Positions 12,685 to 14,167 of a stretch of DNA of 14,167 nt are shown one piece after another; position 1 is the first letter of the stretch; each line of letters starts with the position of its first letter. Origin of the DNA: Candidatus Avimicrobium faecavium (GTDB lineage Bacteria; Bacillota; Clostridia; Oscillospirales; Ruminococcaceae). Position numbers and translations under genes: made by a program. The stretch covers positions 1-14,167 of the forward strand of contig CAJFQR010000028.1 of the NCBI GenBank assembly GCA_904419105.1. Direction: 5' to 3'. The notes under the pieces are model-generated. The model was not told where the DNA came from. It ran no database searches and worked only from the letters and a program-made list of their open reading frames with translations.

Positions 12685-14157
12685 TCAGAAGGAAGTGGAG
12701 TAGTTGGGAGCTTCCTTGGTGATGAAGATGTCGTGGGGATGGCTCTCCTTGAGACCGGCGGAGGTGATGCGGACGAACTGGGCGTTCTGATGCATGGTCG
12801 GGATATCCTTGCAGCCGACATAGCCCATACCGGCGCGCAGGCCGCCGACCAGCTGGTAGACGGTCTCGGAGACCGGGCCCTTGAAGGGCACGCGGCCCTC
12901 GACGCCCTCGGGGACGAACTTCTTGTTGTCCGCCTGGAAGTACCGGTCCTTGGAGCCCTTGGCCATGGCGCCGAGGGAGCCCATGCCGCGGTAGACCTTG
13001 AAGCTGCGGCCCTGGTAGAGCTCCACCTCGCCGGGGGCCTCCTCACAGCCGGCCAGCAGGCTGCCGAGCATGACGGTATTGGCACCGGCGGCCAGCGCCT
13101 TGACGATGTCGCCGGAGTACTTGATACCGCCGTCGGCGATGACCGGGATGCCGTACTTGGCAGCGGCGCAGGCGGCGTCATAGATGGCGGAGACCTGGGG
13201 CACGCCGATACCGGCGACCACACGGGTGGTACAGATGGAGCCCGGTCCGATACCCACCTTGACGGCGTCGGCACCGGCCTCGATCAGGGCGACAGTGCCC
13301 TCGGCGGTGGCCACATTGCCGGCGATGAGCTGAACATCCGGGAAGGCGTCCTTCACCTTGCGGACCGCCTCGAGAACGCCGGTGTTGTGCCCGTGGGCGG
13401 AGTCGAGCACCAGGACATCCACATGGGAGTTGACCAGGGCGCCGGCCCGCTCAAGCACATCCTTGGTGGCGCCGATGGCGGCGGCGCAGAGCAGTCGGCC
13501 GTTGGCGTCACGGGCAGAGTTCGGGTACTGAACAGCCTTTTCAATGTCCTTGATGGTGATCAGGCCGCGCAGGTTGCCGTCGGCATCCACCAGCGGGAGC
13601 TTCTCGATCTTGTGGGCGGAGAGGATCTTCTGGGCCTCTTCCAGGGTGGTGCCCACCGGGGCGGTGACCAGGTTATCCTTGGTCATGACCTCTTTGATCT
13701 TCATATTGTAGTTGGAGAGGAACCGCAGGTCCCGGTTGGTGATGATGCCCACCAGCTTGCCCTTTTCACAGATGGGCACACCGCTGATCTTGTACTTGCT
13801 CATCAGCTCGTCGGCATCAAAGACGAAGTGCTCCGGGGACAGGTGGAACGGGTCGACGATAACGCCGTTCTCACTGCGCTTGACCTTGTCCACTTCCTCC
13901 ACCTGCTGCTCGATGGTCATATTCTTGTGGATGACGCCGATACCGCCTTCCCGGGCGATGGCGATGGCCATATCCGCGGTGGTGACGGTGTCCATCGCAG
14001 CGGTCATAATCGGGGTGTTGAGCTTGATGGATCTGGTGAGCCAGGTGGAAATATCCGCTTCCGCCGGCAGCACCGCCGAAGCCGCCGGGATCAGCAGCAC
14101 ATCGTCGAAGGTGAGCCCTTCCTTGCAGAACTTTTCGCTGAAATTGGTGTTGAGCAT
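12685..14157 (-). CDS. guaB: Inosine-5'-monophosphate dehydrogenase
   Basis: A 490-residue cytosolic enzyme, normal length, oxidising IMP to XMP with NAD+, the committed step to GMP. The N-terminal barrel part begins LTFDDVLLIPA (15-25). Two CBS domains occupy about 100-215 (KYKISGVPICEKGKLVGIITNRD; HKIEKLPLVDADGNLRGLIT). The catalytic loop GIGPGSICTTR (302-312) carries Cys309. IMP-binding ADGGIKYSGD (341-350), the YRGMGSLGAM segment (389-398) and the flap KFVPEGVEGRVPFKG (413-427) follow. ATG at 14157 is the family start (MLNTNFSEKFCKEGLTFDDV), but only 10 bases upstream are in the window, so its ribosome site and any guanine or ppGpp-responsive leader cannot be seen. The third codon positions are strongly GC-biased. 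The adenine deaminase encoded at 3818 can feed this step through hypoxanthine. Confidence 0.97.
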   Translation of the reverse strand: MLNTNFSEKFCKEGLTFDDVLLIPAASAVLPAEADISTWLTRSIKLNTPIMTAAMDTVTTADMAIAIAREGGIGVIHKNMTIEQQVEEVDKVKRSENGVIVDPFHLSPEHFVFDADELMSKYKISGVPICEKGKLVGIITNRDLRFLSNYNMKIKEVMTKDNLVTAPVGTTLEEAQKILSAHKIEKLPLVDADGNLRGLITIKDIEKAVQYPNSARDANGRLLCAAAIGATKDVLERAGALVNSHVDVLVLDSAHGHNTGVLEAVRKVKDAFPDVQLIAGNVATAEGTVALIEAGADAVKVGIGPGSICTTRVVAGIGVPQVSAIYDAACAAAKYGIPVIADGGIKYSGDIVKALAAGANTVMLGSLLAGCEEAPGEVELYQGRSFKVYRGMGSLGAMAKGSKDRYFQADNKKFVPEGVEGRVPFKGPVSETVYQLVGGLRAGMGYVGCKDIPTMHQNAQFVRITSAGLKESHPHDIFITKEAPNYSTSF

Positions 14158-14167
14158 AATGGTTCCG

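Noticed and set aside
1..14167. A previously undescribed multi-gene system such as a defence or biosynthetic cluster
   Set aside because: The protein-coding genes are mostly recognisable housekeeping or transport genes in separate transcription units; nothing beyond the intergenic elements listed supports such a system.

Overview
The window looks like chromosomal DNA of a GC-rich Clostridia-class Firmicute. The pointers are strong AGGAGG-type ribosome sites with TTG, GTG and probably CTG starts, sigma-A promoters with extended -10 elements, a FemX-type cell-wall enzyme, a YdbS/YdbT pair of bacterial PH-domain membrane proteins, and an IS3-family (IS150-like) end whose OrfA starts MPKGIPNKRYTP, a start I associate with gut Clostridia. 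An Oscillospiraceae/Ruminococcaceae member (Faecalibacterium/Subdoligranulum/Gemmiger-like) is my guess, from impression rather than any search.

Layout. Positions 1-98 are the left end of an IS150-like element, transcribed leftwards off the edge. It abuts the 3' end of a TetR-family regulator gene (118-708, minus). That gene is divergent from a P-type Ca2+-transporting ATPase (1001-3649, plus); the 290-base gap holds both promoters and candidate operators. Next on plus come an adenine deaminase (3818-5512) with its own promoter and terminator, an unrecognised single-pass membrane protein (5826-6620), and an M20-family amidohydrolase (6838-8019). The last is followed by a decaying 12-base tandem repeat and a strong bidirectional terminator (8172-8207).

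The rest is read from the minus strand: a FemX-like aminoacyltransferase (8242-9273); a gene-free stretch of about 800 bases (9274-10074) made of an AT-rich, repeat-containing island and a GC-rich segment; the overlapping ydbT-like and ydbS-like genes (10075-11939); a hairpin-rich, gene-free segment (11940-12255); tRNA-Glu(UUC) and tRNA-Met(CAU) behind a consensus promoter; and guaB, IMP dehydrogenase (12685-14157), whose upstream region lies outside the window.

The genes are mostly independent transcription units of housekeeping or transport type: purine salvage and synthesis (ade, guaB), Ca2+ export, peptide or acyl-amino-acid hydrolysis, cell-wall bridge formation, and tRNAs. Only tetR/Ca-ATPase (divergent) and ydbS/ydbT (GTGA overlap) look like functional pairs. 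I see no phage, defence, CRISPR or secondary-metabolite system. The most interesting material is between genes: the palindrome in the IS leader, the 12-base tandem repeat, the AT-rich inverted-repeat island with its GC-rich neighbour, and the hairpin-rich tRNA trailer that carries a perfect complement of the tRNA-Glu T-arm.
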